Below, one piece after another: positions 36,501-44,041 of a DNA stretch of 64,000 nt. Source of the stretch: Nocardioides sp. GY 10127 (GTDB lineage Bacteria > Actinomycetota > Actinomycetes > Propionibacteriales > Nocardioidaceae); contig NZ_STGL01000005.1 in NCBI RefSeq assembly GCF_004919085.1, positions 62,001 through 126,000 of the forward strand, written 5' to 3'. The notes beneath the pieces are model-generated. The model searched no databases, was not told the origin of the DNA, and saw only the letters and a program-made list of their open reading frames with translations. Position 1 is the stretch's first letter; every line of letters starts with the position of its first letter. A program made the position numbers and the translations under genes.

Positions 36501-36967
36501 AGCAGCGCCGGCCGCTGCACCCCGTAGGCGCCGAGCAGCCGGGCCAGCCGGTGCGCGACGGCCCAGCGGCGGTTGCGCCGGGTCTCCCCCTCCGGCCCGG
36601 CCACCCCGTGCCCGAGGTGCCGGGCGAGGGGCGCGCACCAGGGCTCGCCGAGCGAGGCGTCGATCGTGGCGAGCAGCGGCCAGACCAGCCGGTCCGGCGC
36701 CCAGGGGTCGTCGCGCTCCCGCCCCAGCACCAGCGAGACCAGCGACCCGGGCGTGAGGAAGCGGACGCCGGCGCACACGCCGTCCCCCCGCCCCTGCGCC
36801 GCGCCCAGGCGGTGCGAGAGCCGCTGCGTGAGCCAGCGCTCCACGCCCCGCGCCGGGACGACGACGACCTCCTCGGCGAAGGGGTCGTCGGCGGGCACGG
36901 CGAGGAGCTCGCCGAGGGCCTCGGCGAGCGCGTCGGTGCGGGCGGCACGGTGCAGGTGGAGCGACAT
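33593..36967 (-). CDS. recC: Exodeoxyribonuclease V subunit gamma, RecC
   Basis: A 1124-residue subunit that scans for Chi and splits the duplex. FAEEVVVVPARGVERWLTQR near the N-terminus, RLSLFGHTRLPATEVALL, VHACHGPARQVEVLREVLVG (about 355) and MRSVPHRVVCLLGLDDGTFPR (about 663) are RecC landmarks of the degenerate helicase domains. It starts the recCBD operon with ATG at 36967. A 13-bp-arm hairpin at 36995-37025 separates it from the gene upstream on the same strand. Confidence 0.95.
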   Translation of the reverse strand: MSLHLHRAARTDALAEALGELLAVPADDPFAEEVVVVPARGVERWLTQRLSHRLGAAQGRGDGVCAGVRFLTPGSLVSLVLGRERDDPWAPDRLVWPLLATIDASLGEPWCAPLARHLGHGVAGPEGETRRNRRWAVAHRLARLLGAYGVQRPALLADWAQGGSGDGLGGRLPDDLAWQPELFRRVAARVRAESGVEAPHVRHAEALEALRAGPAPDLPVRLSLFGHTRLPATEVALLSALGVHHDVHLWLPQASEPLWQALGALGGPVLRADDESDVLVGHPLLAALGRDTRELRRTLHGVADHEHVHPDPAPPTTPTLLSRLQADLRANHAPTHAERATRALDPADRSLQVHACHGPARQVEVLREVLVGLLADDPTLEPRDILVMTPDVESYAPLVSAAFGLGEAVEDAGAPAHPGHRLRVRLADRALSSTNPLLGLAADLVELAGGRVTASEVLDLVAHPVVRARFGLSDDDLERVARWVGDAGVRWGLDAAGRAPFHMERFETHTWRWGVDRVLLGVAVPGDEHTHLGPALPLDDVGSSEVALAGRLAELLDRLGACLEGLTTAVDVRTWLDVLGGAVRDLALPDADAAWQLPQLERELAQAAASASAAGEAAGTGTDLRLADVRALLASRLAGRPTRSSFRTGTITVCTMVPMRSVPHRVVCLLGLDDGTFPRAVSADGDDVLARDPLTGERDLRSEDRQLLLDAVTAATETLVLTYTGATEHSGAVRPPSVPLQELLDAADRTCAEPVREHVLTRHRLQPHDAANFVPGALVTARPEPFSFDRTALAGARAAQRPPLPVPPLLDPRRPLPARPRQEVSVAELTDFLTHPVRHFLRQRLDVSTPLRAAEVEDALPVELDALEKWHVGDRLLRAVLAGSPPDALVRAEQLSGSLPPGTLGLRTVTAIGRQAQAVVDVTAPLRGEPARTLDIDVDLGDGRRLVGTVGPVHGSRLLSVGFSRVKARQRLTAWVSLLALSAARSDQHWTAHAVGRGQAGPQQTLLGPVDHRATEWLRGLVDLYELGGTRPLPLPLATGLAWADAERQRDSGDHGADPATAAGKEWVTDPHHPLGIEGEDADPAHRLAFGESAPLGVLLDAGMADLARRVWLPLLDGNERLGH

Positions 36968-36994
36968 CGACGCCGACCCTAGGCCCCCGCACCG

Positions 36995-37025
36995 ACAGGC
37001 GTGGCGGAAGCACCGCCACGCCTGT
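36995..37025 (-). terminator. Hairpin terminator of the PGPGW gene
   Basis: ACAGGCGTGGCGG (36995-37007) pairs perfectly with 37013-37025 around a 5-nt loop. It begins 14 nt after the PGPGW gene stop on the minus strand and precedes recC, so it probably insulates the two. No T-run follows, as is common in high-GC actinobacteria. Confidence 0.65.
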
Positions 37026-37039
37026 GGAGGACGCCGGTC

Positions 37040-37627
37040 TCAGGCGGAGCGGCGGCCCTGCACGTCGTCCTGCACGTCGCCCTGCCCCGCCTGCGGCCGC
37101 TGCGCCTGCCGACGCTCGTCACGGTGCTGCTCGCGCTCGGCCCGCTTGTCCTCGGTGCGGCGCTGCTGCTCGCGGTACTCGGCCTCGATCTGCGCCATCT
37201 CCGAGGGGTGCCCGCGGAAGCGACGCAGGCTCCACACGATGAGGACCGCCGCCAGGACGCCGGAGCCGATGAGCGTGATGCCCGTGACCAGGCCGCCGGG
37301 CAGCCACCAGGTGTCCGAGACCGGCCACCAGGAGGGCACCGCCGGGCCCACGATCCAGACCACGCCCCAGGCGACCAGCCAGAGGGAGAGCAGGCCCGAG
37401 AAGGTCACGCGCCAGGCGGAGTCCACCGACTCGGCGGCGCTCTTGAGCGCGCGGTACTTCAGGGGCGCGAGGCGCCGCTCCGCCCACTCGTACTGCTGGG
37501 ACAGGAGCGCGACGCCCGCGAAGAGCATGAGCAGCCCCGGGCCCGGGAGGAACAGGGCCGCCACGCCCGCCACGACGAGGAGCCACCCCAGGGTCTCGAG
37601 GACCACCCGCTTCGCTGCACCGGTCAT
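37040..37627 (-). CDS. PGPGW-type transmembrane protein (TIGR02611-like)
   Basis: A 195-residue membrane protein. The first helix unit LLVVAGVAALFLPGPGLLML is the PGPGW/TIGR02611 signature, followed by FAGVALLSQQYEWAERRL. Two more hydrophobic segments lie at about 66-88 and 102-127, and the C-terminal 50 residues are very polar with Arg/Glu/Gln (coiled-coil-like). ATG at 37627 follows GGGAGGATGGAG. Function of the family is not established. A hairpin follows its stop. Confidence 0.82.
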   Translation of the reverse strand: MTGAAKRVVLETLGWLLVVAGVAALFLPGPGLLMLFAGVALLSQQYEWAERRLAPLKYRALKSAAESVDSAWRVTFSGLLSLWLVAWGVVWIVGPAVPSWWPVSDTWWLPGGLVTGITLIGSGVLAAVLIVWSLRRFRGHPSEMAQIEAEYREQQRRTEDKRAEREQHRDERRQAQRPQAGQGDVQDDVQGRRSA

Positions 37628-37686
37628 GGCTCCATCCTCCCCGGCCCGCCAACACCCCACCGGGCGTGCCCGCTAGCCTCGCGGCC

Positions 37687-38205
37687 GTGAGCGGCGCCGG
37701 GACGAACCTCCTCATCACCGTGGACGACGTGCGCGACCCGGAGGTCGTCGCGTTCCTCGAGGCGCACGTGACGCAGATGCGCAGCATCTCGCCGCCGGAG
37801 TCGGTGCACGCCCTGGACGTCGAGGCCCTGCGCGGGCCGGCGATCACCTTCTTCGTGGCGCGGGACGCGGAGACCGGCGAGCTGCTCGGCACCGCGGCGC
37901 TCAAGGCGCTCGCCGACGACGCGGCGCCGGAGGGTGGGCACCTCGAGCTGAAGTCGATGCGCACCGCCCCGCACCGCCGGGGCGAGGGCCTCGGCGCGGC
38001 GGTGCTCGTCCACGTCCTGGCCCACGCGCGTGCCGCCGGGGCGGCGCGGGTCAGCCTGGAGACGGGCGCGGAGGACTTCTTCGCCCCCGCCCGCGCGCTG
38101 TACCTGCGCCACGGCTTCGTCGTCACCGAGCCGTTCGCGGACTACCGCCCCGACCCGCTCAGCGTGTTCCTCACGCTGGACCTCGCCCTCCGCCACGGGG
38201 GCTGA
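37687..38205 (+). CDS. GNAT-family N-acetyltransferase
   Basis: A 172-residue acetyltransferase. HLELKSMRTAPHRRGEGLGA (about 92-111) contains the acetyl-CoA pyrophosphate loop RxxGxG-like RGEGLG, and FAPARALYLRHGFVVTEPF the conserved C-terminal strand and helix. DPEVVAFLEAHVTQM and SPPESVHALDVEAL resemble the YsnE/ArgA-like subgroup. GTG at 37687 is preferred over one at 37666: a TAGCCT box ends 7 nt before it, fitting a leaderless mRNA. Substrate unknown. It converges on terC. Confidence 0.87.
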   Translation: MSGAGTNLLITVDDVRDPEVVAFLEAHVTQMRSISPPESVHALDVEALRGPAITFFVARDAETGELLGTAALKALADDAAPEGGHLELKSMRTAPHRRGEGLGAAVLVHVLAHARAAGAARVSLETGAEDFFAPARALYLRHGFVVTEPFADYRPDPLSVFLTLDLALRHGG

Positions 38206-38210
38206 CGCGC

Positions 38211-39269
38211 TCACGCGTCCGCGCCCTCGCGCTCGGCCTTCGCGGCCCGCTCGGCCCGCGACGAGGCCACCAGCGACGTGACCGTCGTGAGCGCCAGGAT
38301 GCCCACGATCACGCCCAGCGAGGCCAGCGTCGGCACCTCGGGGACGCCGTGCCAGGTCATGTGGGCCCAGTGCAGCACCAGCTTCACACCGATGAAGACG
38401 AGGATCGCGGCCAGGCCGTAGGACAGGTGCACCAGCTTCGCCAGCGCCCCCTCGATGACGAAGTACAGGGCGCGCAGGCCCAGCAGCGCGAAGGCGTTGG
38501 TGGCGAACACGAGGTAGGGGTCACCGGTGATGCCGTAGACGGCCGGGACGGAGTCCACCGCGAAGACGATGTCGGTGGCGAACACGGCGATGGTGACCAG
38601 GGCGAACGGGGTGAGCGCGCGACGCCCCGCCTGCTTCACGGTGAGCCGCGGACCCTCGTAGGTGTCGGTGACGGGCAGGACGCGTCGGACCAGCCGCACC
38701 ACGCGCATGCTGTCGACGTCGACCTCGTGGTCGTCGTGGCCGGTGAGGGCGTCGCGCAGCAGCTTCACGCCGGTGACCAGCAGCACCGCGCCGAAGACGA
38801 GGAACACCCAGTCCCACCGCTGCAGGGCGGCGGCGCCAAGGGCGATGAAGAGGCCACGCAGGACGAGCGCGCCGACGATGCCGTAGAGCAGCACCCGCTG
38901 CTGGAGCTCGCGGGGCACGGCGAAGGCGGCCAGCAGCAGCATGAAGACGAAGAGGTTGTCGACCGAGAGCGACTTCTCCACCAGGTAGCCGGTGTAGTAC
39001 TCGGTGCCGGTGGTGGAGCCGAAGGACGCCCAGACGTAGACGCCGAAGGCCAGCGGCAGCGCCACGTAGAACAGCGACCAGCCCACGGCCTCCTTCACGG
39101 AGACCTCGTGCGGACGGCGGGTCGCCAGGAAGTCGACGACCAGCAGCAGCACGACGGCGCCGAGGGTCAGGGCCCACAGCGTGGGGGTGCCGACGGACTC
39201 GATGGCCAGCGGGGCCGGCGGGGCCAGGGCCGGCGCATGGGTCAGCGACAGGGACAGTGACGAGGTCAC
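38211..39269 (-). CDS. TerC/Alx-family membrane protein, probable manganese exporter
   Basis: A 352-residue integral membrane protein of about eight or nine helices. SVDNLFVFMLLLAAFAVP and FATDIVFAVDSVPAVYGITG carry the paired acidic motifs of the TerC family, whose Alx/MeeY-type members export Mn2+. GTG at 39269 has GAGGAG five bases upstream. The leader appears to be a yybP-ykoY riboswitch that can hide that Shine-Dalgarno, which supports a manganese role over tellurite resistance. Convergent with the GNAT gene (5-nt gap). Confidence 0.92.
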   Translation of the reverse strand: MTSSLSLSLTHAPALAPPAPLAIESVGTPTLWALTLGAVVLLLVVDFLATRRPHEVSVKEAVGWSLFYVALPLAFGVYVWASFGSTTGTEYYTGYLVEKSLSVDNLFVFMLLLAAFAVPRELQQRVLLYGIVGALVLRGLFIALGAAALQRWDWVFLVFGAVLLVTGVKLLRDALTGHDDHEVDVDSMRVVRLVRRVLPVTDTYEGPRLTVKQAGRRALTPFALVTIAVFATDIVFAVDSVPAVYGITGDPYLVFATNAFALLGLRALYFVIEGALAKLVHLSYGLAAILVFIGVKLVLHWAHMTWHGVPEVPTLASLGVIVGILALTTVTSLVASSRAERAAKAEREGADA

Positions 39270-39412
39270 GGGTGCTCCTCAGGGTCGGGACGCGCGCAGC
39301 GTCCGATCACTGAGGTCTCCCCCGACCCGAGGCGATCTCGGGCGCCGCCCGGGACCGCCTGTGGAGGCCGTCGTACTGACCGGGTCGAGCTTGGGTGGGG
39401 TACTCCCCTCGC
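39270..39412 (-). ncRNA. yybP-ykoY manganese riboswitch upstream of terC
   Basis: Read on the minus strand, the leader has GGGGAGTAC at about 39408-39400 near its 5' end and GGGGGAGACC at about 39324-39314, the two conserved loop motifs of yybP-ykoY RNAs. Downstream, CCTCAG (39315-39310) can pair with CTGAGG (39282-39277), which overlaps the terC Shine-Dalgarno, with a GGACGC/GCGTCC stem between. That fits translational control. Family membership is recognised from motifs and context; a covariance-model search was not possible. Confidence 0.75.
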
Positions 39413-39417
39413 CGCAC

Positions 39418-39423
39418 AGCATA
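39418..39423 (-). promoter_or_regulatory. -10 box of the riboswitch-terC transcript
   Basis: TATGCT on the minus strand at 39423-39418 would place the transcription start near 39411, just before the first conserved riboswitch motif. The -35 region would then lie just upstream, about 30 bp from the 3' end of the XRE-like gene at 39472. Confidence 0.45.
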
Positions 39424-39471
39424 GGGGACGCACAGCGCTCGGCCCACCCCTCCGGGTCCTCGCCGGCGCCC

Positions 39472-40998
39472 TCAGACGTCCCGCACGCGCGCGCCCTGGC
39501 CCAGCCACCAGCGCGCCGCGCCGGCCACGTCGGGGTCCTGGCTGCGGGCGAGGGTGTGCAGCAGCGGGTGGTCGGCCATGCCGGCGGCGTAGGTGGCGGC
39601 CCGCGCGCTCGCGGGCGTCTCCACGGCGGCCAGCAGGACGTCGTCCGGGATGTGGTCCCCCACGATTCCGCTCACCAGGAGCCCGAGGCGGTGCCGGTCG
39701 CCCTGGTCGTCGCGCCAGGCGGCCAGCGCGGTGGGCACGCGGACGTCGACCAGCCCGACGAGCCGACGGCCGGCCCGCTCCCGGACCGCGGGGTCGGGCG
39801 AGGTCACCGCGATCTCCGCGACCGCGTCGGCCACCGCCGCGCGCAGCGGCTCGATCGACGTGCACAGGAACGCGGCCGTGAGGGCCCGGCTCTCGGGCCC
39901 GCCGGCGATGATCTCCCAGATCAGCCGCGTGAGCAGCGGCTGCGGGGGCAGCGTCAGTCGGTCGCAGACCACGTGGCTCTGGTGCTCGCAGGCGTTCCAC
40001 GCGAGGTTGCCCGAGCGGTTGCCCGGGTCGGGGGTGGAGACCGTGGGGCTCGGCGCGTGCGCCAGCCGCCCCCGGATGCGCTGCAGGTCCGCGGAGGGCA
40101 GCAGCCGCAGCAGGTGCGAGAGCCACCGCCACGGCCCGGTGCCCGGGCGCGCCTCGTTGTAGGCCTTGGCCAGCCGCTCGACGTGCGGGGTCCAGAAGCC
40201 GCGGTCGCCGGAGACCTCGGCCATCGTCTCGAGGGTGAGGCAGGCGCCCTGGACCACCCACGGACGCTGGTCGTCCAGCAGGTCCAGCGCCCACGCGGCG
40301 GCCTGGGGGTCCACGGCCTGGCCCACGATGCTGAGCGGGTCGTTGACCACCTGGACGTGCGGGTCGGCGATCATCCGGCGCACCGCCTCGAGCACGATCC
40401 CGCCGTAGGCGCTGCGCCGCAGCAGCGTGAGGGCGTCGTAGCGGGCCGCGTAGCCCCGGCCGACGGCGCGGCCGGCCTCGGAGAGCAGACGGCCGACGAG
40501 CTCCAGCGCGAGGTCCCGCGGGAGCCCGATGTTGCCGGGCAGCGCGAGCGCGCGGGCCCAGGCGAGCCACTCGGCGCCGTCCGCGGTGCCGGCGAGGACC
40601 GGCGCGTGCAGCCGCTGCATCTCCTCGACCGTGGTGACGGGGTCCCCGGGGTCGCGGTCGGCCGGCGCGTAGGCGAACGTGCGGCACATGACGTCGATCG
40701 CGGAGCGCAGGGACGCCGGCGGGAGACGCAGCACCCGCTCGTAGGCGTCGACCAACCCGCCGTCCCGCACGACCCCGGTCTCGAGGCGGTGCAGGGAGGA
40801 GGAGGACGTGGCCAGGCCCTCCACGCCGAGACGCTCGACCATGTCGGAGAGCCGCGACGCGGACCCGTCCCCGGCGGTGAGCCGGGCCATCCGCAGCAGC
40901 CACCCGACCCGCACCGGGACGTCGACCGCAGCACCGTTCAGCGGTGTGGTGTCCTCCAGCGGCTTCAGCGGCGCCCCTCGCGCCTGCTCGGTGACCAT
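39472..40998 (-). CDS. Large XRE-like regulator with helical C-terminal domain
   Basis: A 508-residue protein. Residues about 28-110 look like a Cro/C1-type HTH: VRVGWLLRMARLTAGDGSAS, ATSSSSLHRLETGVVRDGGL, VDAYERVLRLPPASL. The rest is Ala/Leu/Arg-rich helical repeat-like sequence with no recognised catalytic motif. ATG at 40998 follows TAGGAGGTACCGCC, an excellent Shine-Dalgarno. A 27-codon ORF and a 12-bp-arm inverted repeat lie directly upstream. Probably a signal-responsive transcription factor; target and ligand are unknown. Confidence 0.7.
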   Translation of the reverse strand: MVTEQARGAPLKPLEDTTPLNGAAVDVPVRVGWLLRMARLTAGDGSASRLSDMVERLGVEGLATSSSSLHRLETGVVRDGGLVDAYERVLRLPPASLRSAIDVMCRTFAYAPADRDPGDPVTTVEEMQRLHAPVLAGTADGAEWLAWARALALPGNIGLPRDLALELVGRLLSEAGRAVGRGYAARYDALTLLRRSAYGGIVLEAVRRMIADPHVQVVNDPLSIVGQAVDPQAAAWALDLLDDQRPWVVQGACLTLETMAEVSGDRGFWTPHVERLAKAYNEARPGTGPWRWLSHLLRLLPSADLQRIRGRLAHAPSPTVSTPDPGNRSGNLAWNACEHQSHVVCDRLTLPPQPLLTRLIWEIIAGGPESRALTAAFLCTSIEPLRAAVADAVAEIAVTSPDPAVRERAGRRLVGLVDVRVPTALAAWRDDQGDRHRLGLLVSGIVGDHIPDDVLLAAVETPASARAATYAAGMADHPLLHTLARSQDPDVAGAARWWLGQGARVRDV

Positions 40999-41039
40999 GG
41001 CGGTACCTCCTAGGACCGCCGTCCCCACGTCAGCGGCTA

Positions 41040-41123
41040 TTACCACTGAACCAGTGACCGGACCAGACAGGAACGCCTTTGAACCGATTTCTTTACCTGT
41101 CTGGTCCTTTCCTGTGCGTTCAT
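41040..41123 (-). CDS. 27-codon upstream ORF, possible leader peptide
   Basis: ATG at 41123, preceded by CAAGGACGG, opens a frame for 27 residues that is strongly basic (8 Lys/Arg) and ends in VQW before TAA. It ends 41 nt before the XRE-like gene. The coding sequence contains both arms of an inverted repeat (41060-41107), so the mRNA could fold in a way that depends on translation. Whether it is translated is not known. Confidence 0.4.
   Translation of the reverse strand: MNAQERTRQVKKSVQRRSCLVRSLVQW
41044..41056. promoter_or_regulatory. Short palindrome upstream of the XRE-like gene
   Basis: CACTG-AAC-CAGTG, 5-bp arms, 46 bp upstream of the XRE-like ATG, next to the larger inverted repeat. 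It may be an autoregulatory half of the same control region. Confidence 0.35.
41060..41107. promoter_or_regulatory. 12-bp-arm inverted repeat in the XRE-like gene leader
   Basis: GGACCAGACAGG (41060-41071) and CCTGTCTGGTCC (41096-41107) are perfect inverted copies separated by 24 bp of unusually AT-rich sequence. The spacing suits either an operator with two half-sites about three turns apart or an RNA hairpin. It lies inside the 27-codon ORF. Confidence 0.55.
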
Positions 41124-41167
41124 CGCACCGTCCTTGACCGTGCGGGACGTCAGGACTAAGAGCCGGC

Positions 41168-41776
41168 TCAGCGCTCCAGCAGGCCGTGGGCGACCAGGTC
41201 GGCCAGCGCGCGGTAGGCGTGCGCGTCGTCGAGCCCGGAGGCCTCGGTCACCGCACCGGTCTGGATGCCCTCCATCACCCGCGCCACGGCGGCGCCGACG
41301 AAGGCCGCGTCCACCGGCCGCAGGGCGCCGGCGGCGACGCCGTCGTCCACGAGCGAGCGGACCCGGGCCGCGGCCGCGGCCGTGTTGCGGCGGTAGACCT
41401 CCCGGGCACCCGCGTGGGCGGCGAGGTCCGCGCGGAACGCCGGGCCGGCCGGGGCGAGCGCCTCGGCGACGGCCAGCAGGTAGGCGGTGATCCGGCGGGC
41501 CGGGTCCCGCTCGGCGTCCACCTTCTCCTCGACGAACCGCGTGCACTCGCGGAAGTACCGGTTCACCGCCGTGCTGACGATGCGCTCCTTGGAGTCGGCC
41601 ACCAGGTACAGCGTGCTGCGCGAGCAGTGCAGCCGGGCGGCCAGGTCGCCGACCCCGAACGCGCGGAAGCCCTCGGCCAGGAACAGCGCCACCAGGTCGG
41701 CGAGCAGCTCGTCACGACGGGCGGCACGGCGCGGGGACGGCGGCTCGGGATCGAGCTCCACGGTCGTTCCGGCCAT
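41168..41776 (-). CDS. TetR-family regulator of the adjacent acyl-CoA dehydrogenase genes
   Basis: A 202-residue regulator. HTH: RRDELLADLVALFLAEGFRA, VGDLAARLHCSRSTLYLVAD, SKERIVSTAVNRYF (about 20-70). The remaining helices (about 85-200) form the ligand pocket. ATG at 41776 has TAGAGT ending 7 nt upstream, fitting a leaderless transcript. It is divergent from an acyl-CoA dehydrogenase/3-hydroxyacyl-CoA dehydrogenase pair and shares a 10-bp-arm palindrome with them. An acyl-CoA or related ligand is likely by analogy. Confidence 0.9.
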   Translation of the reverse strand: MAGTTVELDPEPPSPRRAARRDELLADLVALFLAEGFRAFGVGDLAARLHCSRSTLYLVADSKERIVSTAVNRYFRECTRFVEEKVDAERDPARRITAYLLAVAEALAPAGPAFRADLAAHAGAREVYRRNTAAAAARVRSLVDDGVAAGALRPVDAAFVGAAVARVMEGIQTGAVTEASGLDDAHAYRALADLVAHGLLER

Positions 41777-41848
41777 GACGACGACTCTAGGCCGTCACCT
41801 GACGGGCCGGCGGCGGACCCGGGCGGGCTCGGGGAGGAGCCTGGCCAA

Positions 41849-41880
41849 ACGAGTACCAGGATGCGTACCGTGGTACTCGT
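41849..41880. promoter_or_regulatory. Palindromic operator of the TetR/acyl-CoA dehydrogenase pair
   Basis: ACGAGTACCA (41849-41858) and TGGTACTCGT (41871-41880) are perfect 10-bp inverted arms. Between and overlapping the right arm, GTACC-GT-GGTAC (41865-41876) is a second palindrome. Two overlapping sites in a 147-bp divergent region fit cooperative TetR binding. Confidence 0.65.
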
Positions 41881-41923
41881 CACGTACCCGTGACGTCCGC
41901 TCCCACGCCCACGGAGGTCACCG

Positions 41924-43126
41924 ATGCCCGCCCGCCGCGTCCTCGCCGACGACACGTCCGTCGACCTGCTGCGGCTCGTCCGCAGCATCGCCACCGAGCA
42001 GCTGGCCCCGCGGGCCGCCGAGGCCGAGGCGGAGGAGGCGTTCCCCCGCGACGTGTTCGCCTCCCTCGGCGCCACCGGCCTGCTGGGCCTGCCGTACCCG
42101 GAGTCGCTGGGCGGTGCCGGGCTGCCGTACGACGTCTACCTCCAGGTCCTGGAGGAGCTGGGCTCGGTCTGGGCCTCCGTCGCGGTCGGCGTCTCCGTCC
42201 ACACGCTCTCGTGCTTCCCGCTGGCCCGGTTCGGCACCGACGAGCAGCGCGCCCGCTGGCTGCCCGACATGCTGGCGGGCGACCGTCTCGGCGCCTACTG
42301 CCTCTCCGAGCCGCACGCGGGCTCCGACCCGGCCGCGATGCGCACCACCGCTCGCCGCGAGGGCGACTCCTACGTCCTGGACGGGGCCAAGGCGTGGACG
42401 ACGCACGGCGGCCACGCCGACTTCTACACCGTCATGGCGCGGACGTCCGAGGAGCGCAACGGCATCTCCTGCTTCCTGGTCCCCGCCGACTCCCCCGGCC
42501 TCACCGCGGACCGCCCCGAGCGGAAGATGGGCCTGACCGGGTCCGCGACGGCGACCATGCGCCTCGACGGCGTCCGGGTGCCCGCCGACCGCCTCGTGGG
42601 CGCGGAGGGCGACGGGCTGCGGATCGCCCTGGCCGCGCTCGACGCCGGACGGCTCGGCATCGCGGCCGTGGCCACCGGTCTCGCGCAGGGCGCGCTCGAC
42701 CTCGCGCTCGGCTACGCCCGGGACCGCGAGACGTTCGGCCAGCGCATCCTCGACCACCAGGGCGTCGCCTTCCTGCTCGCCGACGCGGAGGCCGCCGTCG
42801 TCTCCGCCCGCGCCACCTACCTCTCCGCCGCCCGGCTGGCCGACGCCGGCCTGCCCTACGGCCGGGAGGCCTCGGTCGCGAAGCTGGTCGCCACCGACAA
42901 CGCCATGAAGGTCACCACGGACGCCGTGCAGGTGCTGGGCGGCTACGGCTACACCCGGGACTTCCCCGCCGAGCGGTACATGCGCGAGGCCAAGGTGATG
43001 CAGATCTTCGAGGGCACGAACCAGATCCAGCGCGTCGTCATCAGCCGCTCGCTCGACCGGGACGCGACGCGACCCAGCGGTACGGTCGACCAGCTGCCGG
43101 CGCCTCGCCTGGCCGCGCACGCCTGA
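41924..43126 (+). CDS. Acyl-CoA dehydrogenase
   Basis: A 400-residue FAD enzyme of fatty-acid or branched-chain acyl-CoA oxidation. YCLSEPHAGSDPAAMRTTAR and GAKAWTTHGGHADFYTVMAR bind FAD and substrate; YGYTRDFPAERYMREAKVMQ is followed by IFEGTNQIQRVVISRSL, which includes the canonical catalytic Glu (FEGT). That distinguishes it from the gene at 2786, which lacks it. The ATG follows GGAGGTCACCG. Followed by an SDR 3-hydroxyacyl-CoA dehydrogenase 68 nt on, suggesting a partial beta-oxidation operon under the divergent TetR. Confidence 0.92.
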   Translation: MPARRVLADDTSVDLLRLVRSIATEQLAPRAAEAEAEEAFPRDVFASLGATGLLGLPYPESLGGAGLPYDVYLQVLEELGSVWASVAVGVSVHTLSCFPLARFGTDEQRARWLPDMLAGDRLGAYCLSEPHAGSDPAAMRTTARREGDSYVLDGAKAWTTHGGHADFYTVMARTSEERNGISCFLVPADSPGLTADRPERKMGLTGSATATMRLDGVRVPADRLVGAEGDGLRIALAALDAGRLGIAAVATGLAQGALDLALGYARDRETFGQRILDHQGVAFLLADAEAAVVSARATYLSAARLADAGLPYGREASVAKLVATDNAMKVTTDAVQVLGGYGYTRDFPAERYMREAKVMQIFEGTNQIQRVVISRSLDRDATRPSGTVDQLPAPRLAAHA

Positions 43127-43194
43127 CCCACCCCGACCGTCCGACCCCGCCACCGTCCGACCCGCCCACCTTCTGAGAAGGGACCCCACCCCGC

Positions 43195-43953
43195 ATGCAG
43201 GTCACCGACACCGCCGCGATCGTCACCGGCGCCGCCTCCGGCCTCGGCGCGGCCACCGCCGCCCGCCTCGCCGCCGCGGGCGCCCGCGTCTTCGGCCTCG
43301 ACCTCCCGGACGCCGTCGCCGCGGTCCCGGCCGTCGACGGCGTCACCTACGTCCCCACCGACGTCACGGACGCCGACCAGGTCGACGCGGCCGTCGCGCA
43401 GGCCGTCGCCTCGGGGCTGCCGCTGCGGGTGGCGGTCAACTGCGCCGGCATCGGGCCGTCCATGCGCATCCTGGGCCGCAAGGGCCGCCACGACCTGGCC
43501 TTCTACGCCAAGGTCGTGCAAGTGAACCTCGTCGGCACGTTCACGGTGCTCACCGTGGCCGCCGAGGCGATGGCCGCGACCGAGCCCCTGGCCGACGGCC
43601 AGCGCGGCGCCATCGTCAACACCGCGAGCGTCGCCGCCTTCGAGGGCCAGGTCGGCCAGGCCGCGTACGCCTCCTCCAAGGGCGGGGTGGTCGGCCTGAC
43701 GCTGCCCGCCGCCCGCGACCTCGCGCAGCACGGCATCCGGGTCAACACGATCGCGCCCGGCATCATCGAGACCCCGATGCTCGCCACGGTGTCGGAGGAG
43801 TTCCGCGCGGGCCTCGCCGCCGGAGTCCCGTTCCCGCAGCGGCTCGGCCGCCCCGAGGAGTACGCCGACCTCGCGCTCTTCCTCGTCGAGCACGACTACC
43901 TCAACGGCGAGACCGTCCGGATGGACGGCGCGCTCCGGATGGCCCCTCGCTGA
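43195..43953 (+). CDS. SDR-family 3-hydroxyacyl-CoA dehydrogenase (HSD17B10-like)
   Basis: A 252-residue short-chain dehydrogenase. [20 protein letters not shown] (8-27) is the NAD site, NCAGIG the strand motif, and Ser in [11 protein letters not shown] with YASSK form the catalytic triad. [28 protein letters not shown] and [18 protein letters not shown] closely resemble human HSD17B10 and actinobacterial type II 3-hydroxyacyl-CoA dehydrogenases. The ATG follows GAGAAGGGA. Paired with the acyl-CoA dehydrogenase upstream, it could oxidise 2-methyl-3-hydroxybutyryl-CoA or similar. A repeat hairpin follows the stop. Confidence 0.9.
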   Translation: MQVTDTAAIVTGAASGLGAATAARLAAAGARVFGLDLPDAVAAVPAVDGVTYVPTDVTDADQVDAAVAQAVASGLPLRVAVNCAGIGPSMRILGRKGRHDLAFYAKVVQVNLVGTFTVLTVAAEAMAATEPLADGQRGAIVNTASVAAFEGQVGQAAYASSKGGVVGLTLPAARDLAQHGIRVNTIAPGIIETPMLATVSEEFRAGLAAGVPFPQRLGRPEEYADLALFLVEHDYLNGETVRMDGALRMAPR

Positions 43954-43970
43954 GCACCCCTGTGCCTGCG

Positions 43971-44010
43971 CGCTCGGCAGTGGGGCCCGGTCGGGCCCCT
44001 CTGCCGAGCG
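43971..44010. repeat. Hairpin after the SDR gene; dispersed repeat copy 2
   Basis: CGCTCGGCAGTGGGGCCCG (43971-43989) pairs with 43992-44010 with one T-T mismatch around a 2-nt centre. The arm matches the hairpin at 18143-18186 over CTCGGCAGTGGGGCCC. It begins 18 nt after the SDR stop, so it may act as a terminator before ilvA. Confidence 0.65.
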
Positions 44011-44041
44011 CGGCCCGGGTGAGGTCTGTCAGGCTGGTCGG

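Noticed and set aside
30243..36982. Kilobase-scale plus-strand frames opposite recB and recC
   Set aside because: Antisense to helicase genes with intact motifs; no start context or recognisable protein.
38211..39269. Tellurite resistance for the TerC protein
   Set aside because: No other ter genes are present and the leader looks like a manganese riboswitch.
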